A DNA stretch of 64,000 nt from Phycisphaerae bacterium (lineage in GTDB: Bacteria > Planctomycetota > Phycisphaerae > Sedimentisphaerales > Anaerobacaceae): the NCBI GenBank assembly GCA_028714855.1, contig JAQTLP010000002.1, forward strand, positions 202,451-266,450. Direction: 5' to 3'. How positions within the stretch are numbered: position 1 is the stretch's first letter; each line of letters opens with the position of its first letter. Of the stretch, positions 1-8,245 are shown one piece after another. The notes beneath the pieces are model-generated. The model did no database searches. It was given only the letters and a program-made list of their open reading frames with translations, and was not told the origin of the DNA. A program made the translations under genes and the position numbers.

Positions 1-65
1 TCGGACAGCGGACCCGACCCGTTAAACCATTCGTTTATGTCCCCACTTATATCCGTCAGTTTCAT
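1..65 (-). CDS. mcsB: McsB protein arginine kinase, N-terminal fragment
   Basis: Only the first 21 codons are in the window; the gene runs off the left edge. The visible peptide has a Trp-Phe-x-Gly-x-Gly-Pro-x-Ser segment matching the usual N-terminus of McsB (W-x-x-G-x-GP-x-SDI). It lies directly downstream of mcsA on the same strand, the standard mcsA-mcsB order. McsB phosphorylates arginines on proteins destined for Clp degradation, with McsA as activator. No strong Shine-Dalgarno sequence precedes the ATG, so translation may be coupled to mcsA. The call rests on context plus a short match. Confidence 0.7.
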   Translation of the reverse strand, partial: MKLTDISGDINEWFNGSGPLS

Positions 66-105
66 TTCTGTCTGATTAAACGGCAAATTAACAATTAACT
101 AATTT

Positions 106-600
106 CTATCCCTTCTGGCTTATTTCGTCCCGCAATTTGGCGGCCAGCTCATAATCCTCGCTTTGCACCGCTGCTTCTAACTGCTGGCGAAGCGCAGCAA
201 GCTTCATTTGCTTTTTCGTATCCTTCGGCGTTTTCGAGGGGACCTTGCCGCGGTGGACCGTTTTGCCGTCGTGGGCCTTTTCGATAAGAGGCAGCAGCGA
301 TTTCTCGAAAACTTCGTAGTCGTTCGGGCAGCCAAGGACAGCCTCTTTGGTGAATTGTGCCAGCGTAAAGCCGCAGTTCGGGCACGCCTTCTCCTGCTCG
401 GCGCCGCCTAACATCTCGTCATCGGAAGGCTGGGTCGCAAGCAGGCCGCTGAGCAGTTCGTTTATAGAAAGCTGGCTCTTGACGGCTATGCCCTCTTCCT
501 GCGCACAATGCTCGCAAAGATGCATCTCGCTGCGCACTCCGTCAGTTATCTCGGTTAAATGAATGGTTGCTTCTTTTTTTTGACAAACCTGGCACTGCAT
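106..600 (-). CDS. mcsA: McsA-like zinc-finger/UVR-motif activator of McsB
   Basis: 164 residues. Two N-terminal CxxC pairs (Cys3/Cys6 and Cys29/Cys32) are followed by a second zinc-binding region (CPNCGF near residue 73, then a GCPNDYEVF segment), a basic linker, and a C-terminal UVR motif (about 138-163, R-QL-AA-EYELAAKLRD-type). This order is that of McsA, which binds metal and activates the arginine kinase McsB. In Firmicutes the pair acts with CtsR and ClpC in protein quality control; no CtsR is visible here. mcsB begins 40 bases downstream. Confidence 0.88.
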   Translation of the reverse strand: MQCQVCQKKEATIHLTEITDGVRSEMHLCEHCAQEEGIAVKSQLSINELLSGLLATQPSDDEMLGGAEQEKACPNCGFTLAQFTKEAVLGCPNDYEVFEKSLLPLIEKAHDGKTVHRGKVPSKTPKDTKKQMKLAALRQQLEAAVQSEDYELAAKLRDEISQKG

Positions 601-739
601 AGCAATAAACCCTTTTCAGATATTATACCAGAATTACACCTCGATAACCATTAAATTCATAAGCCCCTCCTTGGATCAATTCGCGTAAACTGTTGAATAT
701 ATATCGGCAAATCCAGAAAACCGCTGTAGGTGCAATTGT

Positions 740-1105
740 CTATTTGCTGAATTTCGCAGAACAGCCCGGCTCCTCGGCAACCCTGACACTTCGCAATTTC
801 ACCCCGTTCGGCAGTTTCGGTTCGAGTTTATCGAATATATATTTCGCCACGTTCTCCGCTGATGGATTGTTTCGCTGGAAATAATCAATCCTGTCAAGCT
901 GAACATTATCGAACCCTGACGTTATTTCATCAACCTTCGCTTTGAGCTGCCCGAAATCCATAACCAGTCCCATACCATCAAGATTGTCGCCGCTGACCTT
1001 GGCGACAACCGCCCAGTTATGGTGGTGCAGCGGCTCTTTTGAACCGTCAGGCAGTGCCAACTGGTGCGATGCCCAAAAGCATGTTTCAAGTTTGATTGTG
1101 AACAT
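740..1105 (-). CDS. 6-pyruvoyl-tetrahydropterin synthase/QueD family protein, divergent active site
   Basis: 121 residues with the T-fold pterin-enzyme pattern. The zinc-ligand histidines are His14 in FWASH and His27/His29 in PLHHHN, and an N-PSAEN-type helix follows. The usual catalytic Cys four residues before the HxH motif is absent: Lys23 is there, with Glu24 beside it. The usual Leu-Asp-His dyad reads Phe-Asp-Asn. Loss of Cys with a nearby Glu recalls the PTPS-III group, which replaces dihydroneopterin aldolase (FolB) in folate synthesis. It follows coaD with a 2-base gap, so the two are probably co-transcribed. The family is confident; QueD activity is doubtful. Confidence 0.8.
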   Translation of the reverse strand: MFTIKLETCFWASHQLALPDGSKEPLHHHNWAVVAKVSGDNLDGMGLVMDFGQLKAKVDEITSGFDNVQLDRIDYFQRNNPSAENVAKYIFDKLEPKLPNGVKLRSVRVAEEPGCSAKFSK

Positions 1106-1107
1106 CT

Positions 1108-1596
1108 TTACTTGCTAAGCCGCTTTTTTATTCGCCTATGAACATTTTCCGGGATGAGGTTTGACAAGTCTCCGCCTAATGAAGCTATCTGGCGGATTAA
1201 TGTCGAGCTTGTGAAGCCGTACTGCTCACTGGTCAGAATAAATATGGTTTCGATGCCCGTCACGGCACGGTTGGTCATTGCAAGCTCGAACTCATACTGA
1301 ACATCGGTAAGACTTCGCAAGCCGCGAAGGATAACGTCGGCCTTCTTTTGGGCGGCATACTCGACCGTCAGGCCATCGAAGCCTTCTACCGACACCCCGG
1401 CCATATCGGATACCAGCTCTGCTATCATTGCAACCCGTTCTTCGGGGGTAAACAGCGGATTTTTTATTGGGCTTCGGCCGACCGCTACGATAAGCTCGTC
1501 AAAAAGCTTCATGCCGCGGCGGATAACGTCTAAATGCCCGTTTGTAATCGGGTCGAACGAACCCGGGAAAATCGCCCTTACAAATTTTTTAGCCAT
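1108..1596 (-). CDS. coaD: Phosphopantetheine adenylyltransferase
   Basis: 162 residues, the normal CoaD length. The N-terminus carries the nucleotidyltransferase signature GSFDPITNGHLDVI (the T/HxGH motif that binds ATP), and the C-terminus has the GFTSSTLIRQIA segment in place of the usual ISSTxVR motif. CoaD converts 4'-phosphopantetheine to dephospho-CoA, the penultimate step of CoA synthesis. The next gene is the pterin-synthase homologue, 2 bases downstream. Nothing unusual is seen. Confidence 0.95.
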   Translation of the reverse strand: MAKKFVRAIFPGSFDPITNGHLDVIRRGMKLFDELIVAVGRSPIKNPLFTPEERVAMIAELVSDMAGVSVEGFDGLTVEYAAQKKADVILRGLRSLTDVQYEFELAMTNRAVTGIETIFILTSEQYGFTSSTLIRQIASLGGDLSNLIPENVHRRIKKRLSK

Positions 1597-1734
1597 TAGT
1601 GCACCTTTTCTTTCAGGCAGCTATTATACCTTAATCGCCCGGCCGGTCAATTAGTTCGTGTCCTGCGGTTAAACCAGGCTGCGAGGAGGAAACCCGCGGT
1701 GAGTCTTTTAGAATAAAAAAACAATATGCGGCTT

Positions 1735-3360
1735 CTATACGGCTTGTCCCTTCTCTTCGGCGAGCGTAACGGGGATATCGAGCCAGAACGTCGAGCCTTT
1801 GCCCGCTTCGCTTTCCACCCCGATAGCACCTGCGAGCATAGCAGCCAATTCCTTGCTGATGGCAAGGCCAAGCCCGCTGCCGGCCGACTGACGGGTTATG
1901 GAGCCGTCGGCCTGGCTGAACTTCTTGAATAGCTTTTCTTTGTCCAACTCGGCGATGCCGCAGCCGGTGTCGCTAACCGCAATACGCACCATTTGTTCGC
2001 CCTGCATATTGACGCGAATCTCAATCCTGCCCTTCTCAGGCGTAAACTTTACGGAGTTGCTTAGGAAGTTGTATAGTATCTGCTGGACCTTGCCGGCGTC
2101 TGTCGAAAGGACCGGTATGTTATCATCGACCGTTAATTTGACTTTGATTTTTTTCTTCTTCGTAAGCGCCGAGAATGAGCCCACCACCGCCCTGCATAGC
2201 TGCGGTATCGATGTTTTTTCTATGTGCATCTCCATTTTGCCCGCTTCGGCTTTTGCCAGGTTCAGCAGGTCGTTAATCATATTCAGAAGACTTTTTCCGC
2301 CGGTGATAATATTCTCCGCGTATCTTTGCCCTTTGTCTTTTCTCAGCAATTCCGGCTTTTCCCGCAGTATCTCTGCAAAGCCCAGTATTGCGTTCAGCGG
2401 CGTTCTGAACTCGTGAGAAATATTGGCAAGAAATTCGCCTTTTATTTTGTTGGCCTTGAACAGCTCAATGTTCCGCTCGGAAAGCTCTGCGATTTTTGCG
2501 TCGAGCTGCTTATTTGCCTGGCGAAGTTTTTCCTGAGCAGCCTGCAGCCCGTCCAGCATGTGATTAAATGCCTCGGCAAGTCTCTCGTATTCGTCGCCTG
2601 TTTGTATCGCGCTTCTGATATCGAGATTGCCCTCGGCGACGTTGTTCGCAATTGCCCGAAGCTGCCGGATTGGCCGAAGGATTACCCGTTGAGATATCAC
2701 ATAAAAAGCGACTATTGCTCCCGTGCCGGCAATCAGCCCCGCGATGATTATCCAGACCCTGTTCAGCAGCACCGTTCTGTTGATTTCATCGGCCGGTCTT
2801 TGGATTACTACCGCGCCTATCAGCTCGTTTTGGCTGAACGGCTTTGCCGGGCCTTGCGGATTGTGGCAGTTTATACAGCTCTCGGTCGCCCGGAAAATCT
2901 TTATATAATTGCTGTGAAGCACGCCATTATCTTTAGTCAGCAGAATATTGTCGCTTCTTCCAGCATCGGCTTTCAAAGATTTGATCATCTCTTTCTGCTC
3001 GTCGGTCAACGTTGCCAACTGGCTTTCCCCTTCTTTTGCGAACTGAATCCACTGCATATCAGGATTGTTCGCATCCATCACGGTCCCTCTGCCGTCTAAT
3101 GCCGGCAGCGCCGTCTCGCCGCCGGCCTGTTTTCTCTGGAAGTGCCGGGACAGCAGCATCTCGGTTTTTGCCCGTCCGACATCGAGTGCGGCATTTTTTG
3201 TCAACTGCCCCATCCAGATATATGGCAAAAGAAGTGCCAGTATAAGCACCAGCACAACTGCCGCTCCGAACGCGACTCTGCACTTTTCCGCCAGCGAAAA
3301 CGGTGACAAATGCAAAATCTTTAAAATCTTATGATAAATCTTATGTATATATTCCCACAT
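1735..3360 (-). CDS. Membrane sensor histidine kinase with a CxxCH haem-motif sensor domain
   Basis: 541 residues. Domain order: a transmembrane helix (about 28-50); an extracytoplasmic Tll0287/DUF3365-type domain with a CxxCH haem-attachment motif (CINCH, 162-166); a second helix (about 201-223); HAMP; a coiled coil; HisKA with the phospho-acceptor in HEFRTPLNAILG (about 317); and HATPase with DTGCGIAE and a GSGLGLAI G-box. It resembles c-type haem sensors that detect redox state or small gases. No response regulator is adjacent. It lies between coaD and aspS on the same strand but probably has its own promoter. Confidence 0.88.
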   Translation of the reverse strand: MWEYIHKIYHKILKILHLSPFSLAEKCRVAFGAAVVLVLILALLLPYIWMGQLTKNAALDVGRAKTEMLLSRHFQRKQAGGETALPALDGRGTVMDANNPDMQWIQFAKEGESQLATLTDEQKEMIKSLKADAGRSDNILLTKDNGVLHSNYIKIFRATESCINCHNPQGPAKPFSQNELIGAVVIQRPADEINRTVLLNRVWIIIAGLIAGTGAIVAFYVISQRVILRPIRQLRAIANNVAEGNLDIRSAIQTGDEYERLAEAFNHMLDGLQAAQEKLRQANKQLDAKIAELSERNIELFKANKIKGEFLANISHEFRTPLNAILGFAEILREKPELLRKDKGQRYAENIITGGKSLLNMINDLLNLAKAEAGKMEMHIEKTSIPQLCRAVVGSFSALTKKKKIKVKLTVDDNIPVLSTDAGKVQQILYNFLSNSVKFTPEKGRIEIRVNMQGEQMVRIAVSDTGCGIAELDKEKLFKKFSQADGSITRQSAGSGLGLAISKELAAMLAGAIGVESEAGKGSTFWLDIPVTLAEEKGQAV

Positions 3361-3426
3361 AAACTCAAAACCTACCGCTGGCTATCCTGCTCTTTCTGCT
3401 GTTTATCGCCCTAACTTTGAACACAG

Positions 3427-5247
3427 CTATTGCTTTTGCTCTTCGGTTTTCTGCTCAGGTTTGTGCGAGTGTTTTTGTGTCCGCAGGTTCAGCTCGTCTA
3501 ATTGTTTCTGGTCGACCTCGCTCGGCGCATCGGTCATCAGGCACTGTCCCCGCTGGGTCTTCGGAAATGCAATGACGTCTCTTATATTGTCCGTCCCCGT
3601 CAGCAGCATAATCATCCTGTCCAGACCGAACGCTATTCCTCCGTGCGGCGGAGCGCCGTATTCTAACGCCCGCAGGAAAAATCCGAACCGCTGCTCCGCC
3701 TGTTCTTTCGAGATTTTCAGCAGGCCGAATGCTTTCTGCTGGACTTTCGGGTCGTGGATACGAATACTGCCGCCGCCGATTTCATAGCCGTTGACGACGA
3801 TGTCGTAGGCCTGCGAGCGGATATTGGCAGGGTCGCTGTCAAGCTTGTGCAGTTCCTCCGGCACAGGCGCCGTGAACGGATGATGCAGCGAATCGTATCG
3901 TTTCTCGTCCTCGTTCCATTCGAACAGCGGAAAATCCACTATCCAGACAAACTCGAACGCTTTTTCGTCGTAGATTTTCAGCTCTCTCGCTATTTTGCAC
4001 CGCAGCGGCGCCAGCGCCTTATTAGCGTTCTTCTCTGCATCGGCTATAAGCAGGACCAGATCCCCGTCCTTGGCGCCGAAACGTTCGGCTACCTGCTGGA
4101 GCTGTTCGGCGCTGAAAAACTTCGCGATACTGCTGGTCAGCGTCATTTGGCCGTTTTCTTTTTTTGCCTTCAGCCACGCCAGACCTTTTGCTCCGTAGTC
4201 CGCTGCAAATTCCGTCAGCGTTTTTTCAATGTCGCTTCTCGAATATTTTTCACCGCCGCCCGGAACGCAAAGCCCTTTTACAATCCCGCCTTTTTCAACC
4301 GTTGAGGTAAATACCTTGAAAGTGCTCGTCTTTACGATATCAGTAATATCGCATAACTTCATATCAAAGCGCAAATCCGGCCTGTCGGTGCCGTAGTTGT
4401 CCATCGCTTCTTTGTAAGACATCCGCCGCATCGGCGCCTTAACATCGGTGCCAAGAATCTGCTTCCATATCTTCGCCACCAGATTTTCATGGACGCCGAT
4501 GATGTCGTTGCTGTCGACAAAGCTCATCTCGACGTCAATTTGCGTAAATTCCGCCTGCCGGTCGGCCCGCGGGTCCTCGTCGCGGAAACATCTAGCTATC
4601 TGGAAGTATTTATCGACGCCGCCAACCATTAGAATCTGCTTAAATAATTGCGGCGACTGAGGCAGCGCATAAAAACAGTTCGGCATCAGTCTGCTGGGCA
4701 CAAGAAAATCTCTCGCCCCCTCAGGCGTGCTCTTGGCCAGCATCGGTGTCTCAATCTCCAGAAAACCCAGCTGGTCGAAATAGTCGCGGGCAATCTTGGT
4801 TACACGATGGCGGACGCGAAGCTTCTCATGCATCTCAGGCCGGCGAAGATCAATATACCGGCTGGTCAGACGAACCTCTTCGCTGGTCTTTATCCCGTCT
4901 TCGATTTCAAAAGGAGGAGTCTTCGAGGCGTTGAGGATTTCTATTTCCTGCACAGCCACCTCGATTTGCCCGGTGGGCAGCTTCGGATTTTCCAGCCCAT
5001 CACCTCTCGGCCGGACCGTGCCTTTGGCCGCTATTACCCATTCGCACCGGATTGCCCTCGCAACCTTGTGGATGTTCTGTTGAGTTTCAGGATTAAAAAC
5101 CAGTTGCGTCAGCCCCTGCTTGTCGCGAAGGTCGATGAATACCAGTCCGCCGTGGTCGCGATAGGAGTGCACCCAGCCGGCTAAAGTCACTTTTTTGCCG
5201 GCGTCCTCGGACCGAAGCTGTCCGCAATTATGTGTTCTCTTGAGCAT
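3427..5247 (-). CDS. aspS: Aspartyl-tRNA synthetase, bacterial type
   Basis: 606 residues, the usual bacterial AspRS length. It has an N-terminal OB-fold anticodon-binding domain (GWVHSYRDHGGLVFIDLRD), class II motif 2 (FRDEDPRADRQAEFTQID), the bacterial GAD insertion, and a C-terminal motif 3 (GIAFGLDRMIMLLTG). It charges tRNA-Asp (and tRNA-Asn if it is the non-discriminating form, which the sequence read here does not decide). A Lys/Gln-rich tail ends the protein. Confident housekeeping call. Confidence 0.97.
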   Translation of the reverse strand: MLKRTHNCGQLRSEDAGKKVTLAGWVHSYRDHGGLVFIDLRDKQGLTQLVFNPETQQNIHKVARAIRCEWVIAAKGTVRPRGDGLENPKLPTGQIEVAVQEIEILNASKTPPFEIEDGIKTSEEVRLTSRYIDLRRPEMHEKLRVRHRVTKIARDYFDQLGFLEIETPMLAKSTPEGARDFLVPSRLMPNCFYALPQSPQLFKQILMVGGVDKYFQIARCFRDEDPRADRQAEFTQIDVEMSFVDSNDIIGVHENLVAKIWKQILGTDVKAPMRRMSYKEAMDNYGTDRPDLRFDMKLCDITDIVKTSTFKVFTSTVEKGGIVKGLCVPGGGEKYSRSDIEKTLTEFAADYGAKGLAWLKAKKENGQMTLTSSIAKFFSAEQLQQVAERFGAKDGDLVLLIADAEKNANKALAPLRCKIARELKIYDEKAFEFVWIVDFPLFEWNEDEKRYDSLHHPFTAPVPEELHKLDSDPANIRSQAYDIVVNGYEIGGGSIRIHDPKVQQKAFGLLKISKEQAEQRFGFFLRALEYGAPPHGGIAFGLDRMIMLLTGTDNIRDVIAFPKTQRGQCLMTDAPSEVDQKQLDELNLRTQKHSHKPEQKTEEQKQ

Positions 5248-5477
5248 CTTGATATCTCTCTAAAAAAACGCTAAACGCTGGCAATAGTCTATCCCTGTAA
5301 GATAGGTTAGTCAACACTTGTCCGCCTTCAGCGGAACGCCTCTTTAAGATTCGGCCTCCGCCGGAAATTTAAACAAAATCCGGAGAAATTACGGATACTG
5401 GGAAGATTCTAATAATTTTTTTCCGAAACTGAACTTTTCACTTGCTCAAAACGTATTGTTTTTAGTATAAGTGCTAT
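5248..5477. other. Intergenic region upstream of aspS and small-RNA candidate 1
   Basis: About 230 bases with no convincing gene. A 98-codon minus-strand frame at 5409-5705 runs across a terminator-like hairpin and has no recognisable domain, so I do not call it. On the plus strand a TTGCTC (5442-5447), an 18-base spacer and TATAAG (5466-5471) could start the small RNA listed next; an extended -10 (TGCTATACT, 5472-5480) is a second possibility. Confidence 0.4.
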
Positions 5478-5538
5478 ACTACGGGCTGGGGTTTTAACTC
5501 CTCTTTTCCTCCCTCCGACCTCAGCCCAATTTTTTTTA
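5478..5538 (+). ncRNA. Candidate small RNA 1, hairpin with anti-Shine-Dalgarno loop
   Basis: A 9-bp stem (5483-5491 with 5519-5527, one G-T pair) encloses a 27-base pyrimidine-rich loop and is followed by an eight- to nine-base T tract. That is the form of an intrinsic terminator on the plus strand, yet no plus-strand gene precedes it. The loop contains CCTCCCTCCG, whose CCTCC matches the anti-Shine-Dalgarno core. A related hairpin lies 380 bases downstream. I infer a roughly 60-nt small RNA; it could instead be the end of an unseen transcript. Confidence 0.5.
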
Positions 5539-5854
5539 TCCAATACGCCCTCCTGAAGAACGCTCATCAACAAATTCGAAAATTTTATCGACAAATAACT
5601 CCGGAGGTTATTTTCTGTGTTTTTCATCAAACCGTAAGTGCTTTTGTATAAACATGTTAGCGGAATGTGGATTGAACGTATGTAAAAAAAATTTAATATA
5701 GGCAAAATTTCACTTTACATTTAAAGGTAGAATAGATAAAATGCACTTAGTTGTAGTAGCTTCTTTAAGCGGATATTATTTTTGCAGGACACAAACATCG
5801 TTTAGCAGCAATGATATCGTTTCAAGGAAGTTTTTGGTGTAGAATTTTAATATA

Positions 5855-5918
5855 GCATTTAACAGGGCTGAGAAATATATCGCTTTTTCCTCTCCCTCCG
5901 CATCTCAGCCCTGTTTTT
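5855..5918 (+). ncRNA. Candidate small RNA 2, paralogue of candidate 1
   Basis: A perfect 12-bp stem (5862-5873 with 5903-5914) encloses a 29-base loop and is followed by TTTTT. The stem core GGGCTGAG/CTCAGCCC and the loop element CTCCCTCCG match those of the hairpin at 5483-5538, so the two look like diverged copies. It is preceded by TTTTAATATAGC, a possible -10 without a good -35. No plus-strand gene lies upstream. Confidence 0.5.
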
Positions 5919-6018
5919 ATGCGCTAAAATTGCTGTCTTCGCTACAGACCCACCTGATGACAAAAAAGACCTGCTCTTAAGTAGGTTTTGCAAGCATTTA
6001 CCGCCTTTATGCCCTTTT

Positions 6019-7509
6019 TTAATACCGCCTGCTCGCGGTTTTGCCGGTACGCCTGTAATTGACGAAGAAATACCGCAGTGCGTCTATCGGGTGGTCGTAT
6101 AGGCCGTCCTTGAGCGGAAGCTCGCCCGCCCTGCCGCCCTCAGGGTAGCGATAACACTCCATCGCCTCTATCAGCCGTTGGCACCTCGGCGAGATTAACA
6201 GCCTCTTTTTGCCGTCACCGGCCTTCAGGCTGCGGCGGATAAGCTCTATCCCCTCGAGGATTCCGCTTCGCCGAAATCGCGTAATTACCCCCAGCATCCG
6301 CAGCTCCCGAACTATACTTGTTCCCGTAACATCGTTTCTGTTCCCGCCCGAAGGGTCGCAGAACGTCGCCGCTACGCTTCTTTCCCCGGCTGGCGTTCGT
6401 CTTTTTATTTCCTCGGCGTGAACGTCTATTGTCGCCCTGCTGCGAACGTACTCGTCTATCACACGCACAACGCCGTCCGTATCGACCTGGACCCACAGGC
6501 ACACGAATGGATTCACAAACCCGAAATCAAGAGCCCTGTACAATGGCAGATTAGGGTCGTAATCGACTCCCCGGATATGCTCGGCCGGCTCGAACTCGTC
6601 GAAGACCACATTCTCCCTGCTTGGTCTCTTGCAGAGCATTTCCGCCTCCCACCCCGCCCTGCTCGCTCGCCGCATCGCGGTTATACAATCGTCAACCTTC
6701 AGATAACCTTCGCTCTCCCTGGCCTTGCCCTCGCAGTCAACCCATAGCGGGCACTGCGAGCAGTTCCTCTCGGTGCATCTTTCTATCACCTCCCACAAGC
6801 ACCATTTAAAAACCGGCGTAGCAAGCTGCCCCGCCGTGGAAACTATTTTCTGCATCAGCCCGTAAGGCCGGTGCATCGTGCTTATCATCTCCATCGCCGC
6901 CAGCAGCCCTGCTGTGCTTTGAGTGGTAAGCTTCGCCGCCGCGAAGACCTCCTCGTCGAAAAGCTCCACCTCATCACAGCGAAGTTTCTGAATATGCTGC
7001 CCGCGGACACTTCTTTGCGATTGAGTAAGTACCTCGACTGCCGAGCCGTTGATAAACCTGCATTTGCTCTTTCTGATAGGCCCTGCTAAAAATTCCTCGT
7101 AACCTCTCCGCAGAAAACCGGTCAAATATTCGTACATCCTCCCCGCCTGCTCGCCCGACCCGCTCAGAATCCGCACCTGGCACCCCGGCTTAAAAACGCA
7201 GTCCAGCAAAGTGGCAATCGCCGCCAATTCCGTTTTCCCGCCCCCGCGGTTCGCCCATACTATCGCGTCCCCGTTCGTGGGTCTTTCCGTCGCAAAATCG
7301 TAAAAATAGCTGTGCCATAGATACTCCATTGGGCTATTATGTCCCTTGCAGACTCTTTTATCGGGGATATCAACGCCTAAATAGACCTTAATGTAGTTTT
7401 TGATGTCCCTTCGTGTCACCGGCGCTGCCCGCCGCAAACTCGAATAGACCTCTGCTGCCTTCTCTATTACCTGAAAATTCGTTGAATTGACTAACGTCGG
7501 TTCTGCCAT
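6019..7509 (-). CDS. Phage terminase large subunit-like protein
   Basis: 496 residues. The N-terminal ATPase has a Walker A of NRGGGKTE (87-94) and an acidic CDE Walker B (about 178-180). A Cys cluster (C-x4-C-x2-C-x5-C, about 243-257) looks like a zinc-binding insertion. The C-terminal half has RNase H-like nuclease motifs: ALDFGFVNPF, FCDPSGGNRNDV and a closing HPIDALRYF. TerL packages phage DNA into capsids. No portal, capsid or tail gene is visible, so this is either a prophage remnant or a terminase-like enzyme recruited to the neighbouring ParB/GNAT/ABC set. It is last in the minus-strand run, 285 bases below the homeodomain gene. Confidence 0.82.
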   Translation of the reverse strand: MAEPTLVNSTNFQVIEKAAEVYSSLRRAAPVTRRDIKNYIKVYLGVDIPDKRVCKGHNSPMEYLWHSYFYDFATERPTNGDAIVWANRGGGKTELAAIATLLDCVFKPGCQVRILSGSGEQAGRMYEYLTGFLRRGYEEFLAGPIRKSKCRFINGSAVEVLTQSQRSVRGQHIQKLRCDEVELFDEEVFAAAKLTTQSTAGLLAAMEMISTMHRPYGLMQKIVSTAGQLATPVFKWCLWEVIERCTERNCSQCPLWVDCEGKARESEGYLKVDDCITAMRRASRAGWEAEMLCKRPSRENVVFDEFEPAEHIRGVDYDPNLPLYRALDFGFVNPFVCLWVQVDTDGVVRVIDEYVRSRATIDVHAEEIKRRTPAGERSVAATFCDPSGGNRNDVTGTSIVRELRMLGVITRFRRSGILEGIELIRRSLKAGDGKKRLLISPRCQRLIEAMECYRYPEGGRAGELPLKDGLYDHPIDALRYFFVNYRRTGKTASRRY

Positions 7510-7640
7510 TACTATTACTCCTTAAAGGACTTATGATAGCGATGATGGGTGCGAAAAAAATATCAACTTTATTTGCATATTTTTTTGCCTCTCTCGATAA
7601 ATGGAGTATATTCTAAATAGAGAGCTTTCAAAAATGAATC

Positions 7641-7748
7641 TGGCTTCGAGAGGTTGGTGTAGATGTTAAATATAAAATTTAGTTATCGTATAAGGGAGAC
7701 AGACCAGACAAAATATAAATAAAAAAATCGGCCTGTGTCTCCCTTTTT
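7641..7748 (+). ncRNA. Candidate small RNA 3 or antisense terminator upstream of terL-like gene
   Basis: A 10-bp stem AAGGGAGACA/TGTCTCCCTT (7692-7701 with 7736-7745) encloses an AT-rich loop and ends in TTTTT on the plus strand, opposite to the flanking genes. It is preceded by an element (about 7644-7671) sharing TTGGTGTAGA and AATATA..ATTTA with the sequence before small-RNA candidate 2 (5834-5861). The loop lacks the CCTCC motif of candidates 1 and 2. It lies in the gap between the homeodomain protein and the terminase. Confidence 0.35.
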
Positions 7749-7794
7749 GCGCAGATTTTTTATAAACCAACTTTCGCCTGTCACTTCAAACATT

Positions 7795-8232
7795 TTATAG
7801 GCCTCCTGCAGATTTCCCTTCCGCCAATACCGCCAAAATTCTGCTGGCTGTCTCCAGGGATAAGACCGTATTCGGCTGCTGCTTCTCGACGCTGCATTCT
7901 CGTCCATCTTCCATCTTCTTTCGTCCGTCGTTTTCCTGACTGATAATATCCAAACACGCCTTCCGCGCCGTCTCCGCCTTCTCAGATGCGGTCAGCTCCA
8001 CCAATTTCGCCGCCGCAAGACAGCGGTACTTGGCCATTAAAAGCTCGCTTCGCCGTCTCATGTTATCTGCATACCGGCCGAACCGTTCCGCAAAAACCTC
8101 GTTTGCCAGCCACCTTTCATATACCTCCCGGCCGACCCCGTGCTTCTCCAGAACCCTCTGCTCATCAAGGTCGCTGTTAAACAAATCGTCTAATACCGCT
8201 AACTGCTTCCGCCTCAACTGCCCTTTTGCCAT
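7795..8232 (-). CDS. Homeodomain-like small DNA-binding protein, terminase small subunit-like
   Basis: 145 residues, basic N-terminus (MAKGQLRRKQ), then a helical region with a GVGREVYERWLANEVFAERF segment. This is the form of phBC6A51-type homeodomain proteins, which precede terminase large subunits in phages and often act as small terminase subunits. Placement upstream of the TerL-like gene fits that role. The C-terminal 40 residues are acidic, Gln-rich and low complexity. It starts 13 bases after the ParB-like gene. Family assigned by pattern and context. Confidence 0.6.
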   Translation of the reverse strand: MAKGQLRRKQLAVLDDLFNSDLDEQRVLEKHGVGREVYERWLANEVFAERFGRYADNMRRRSELLMAKYRCLAAAKLVELTASEKAETARKACLDIISQENDGRKKMEDGRECSVEKQQPNTVLSLETASRILAVLAEGKSAGGL

Positions 8233-8245
8233 AACCCCTCCTGAT

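Noticed and set aside
2224..3099. 291-codon plus-strand frame
   Set aside because: Antisense shadow of the histidine kinase.
5409..5705. 98-codon minus-strand frame
   Set aside because: No domain, and its end crosses the plus-strand terminator-like hairpin; composition looks non-coding.
7683..7907. 74-codon minus-strand frame between the homeodomain and terminase genes
   Set aside because: Mostly out of frame with the homeodomain gene's end and overlapping the hairpin; no ribosome-binding site or recognised domain.
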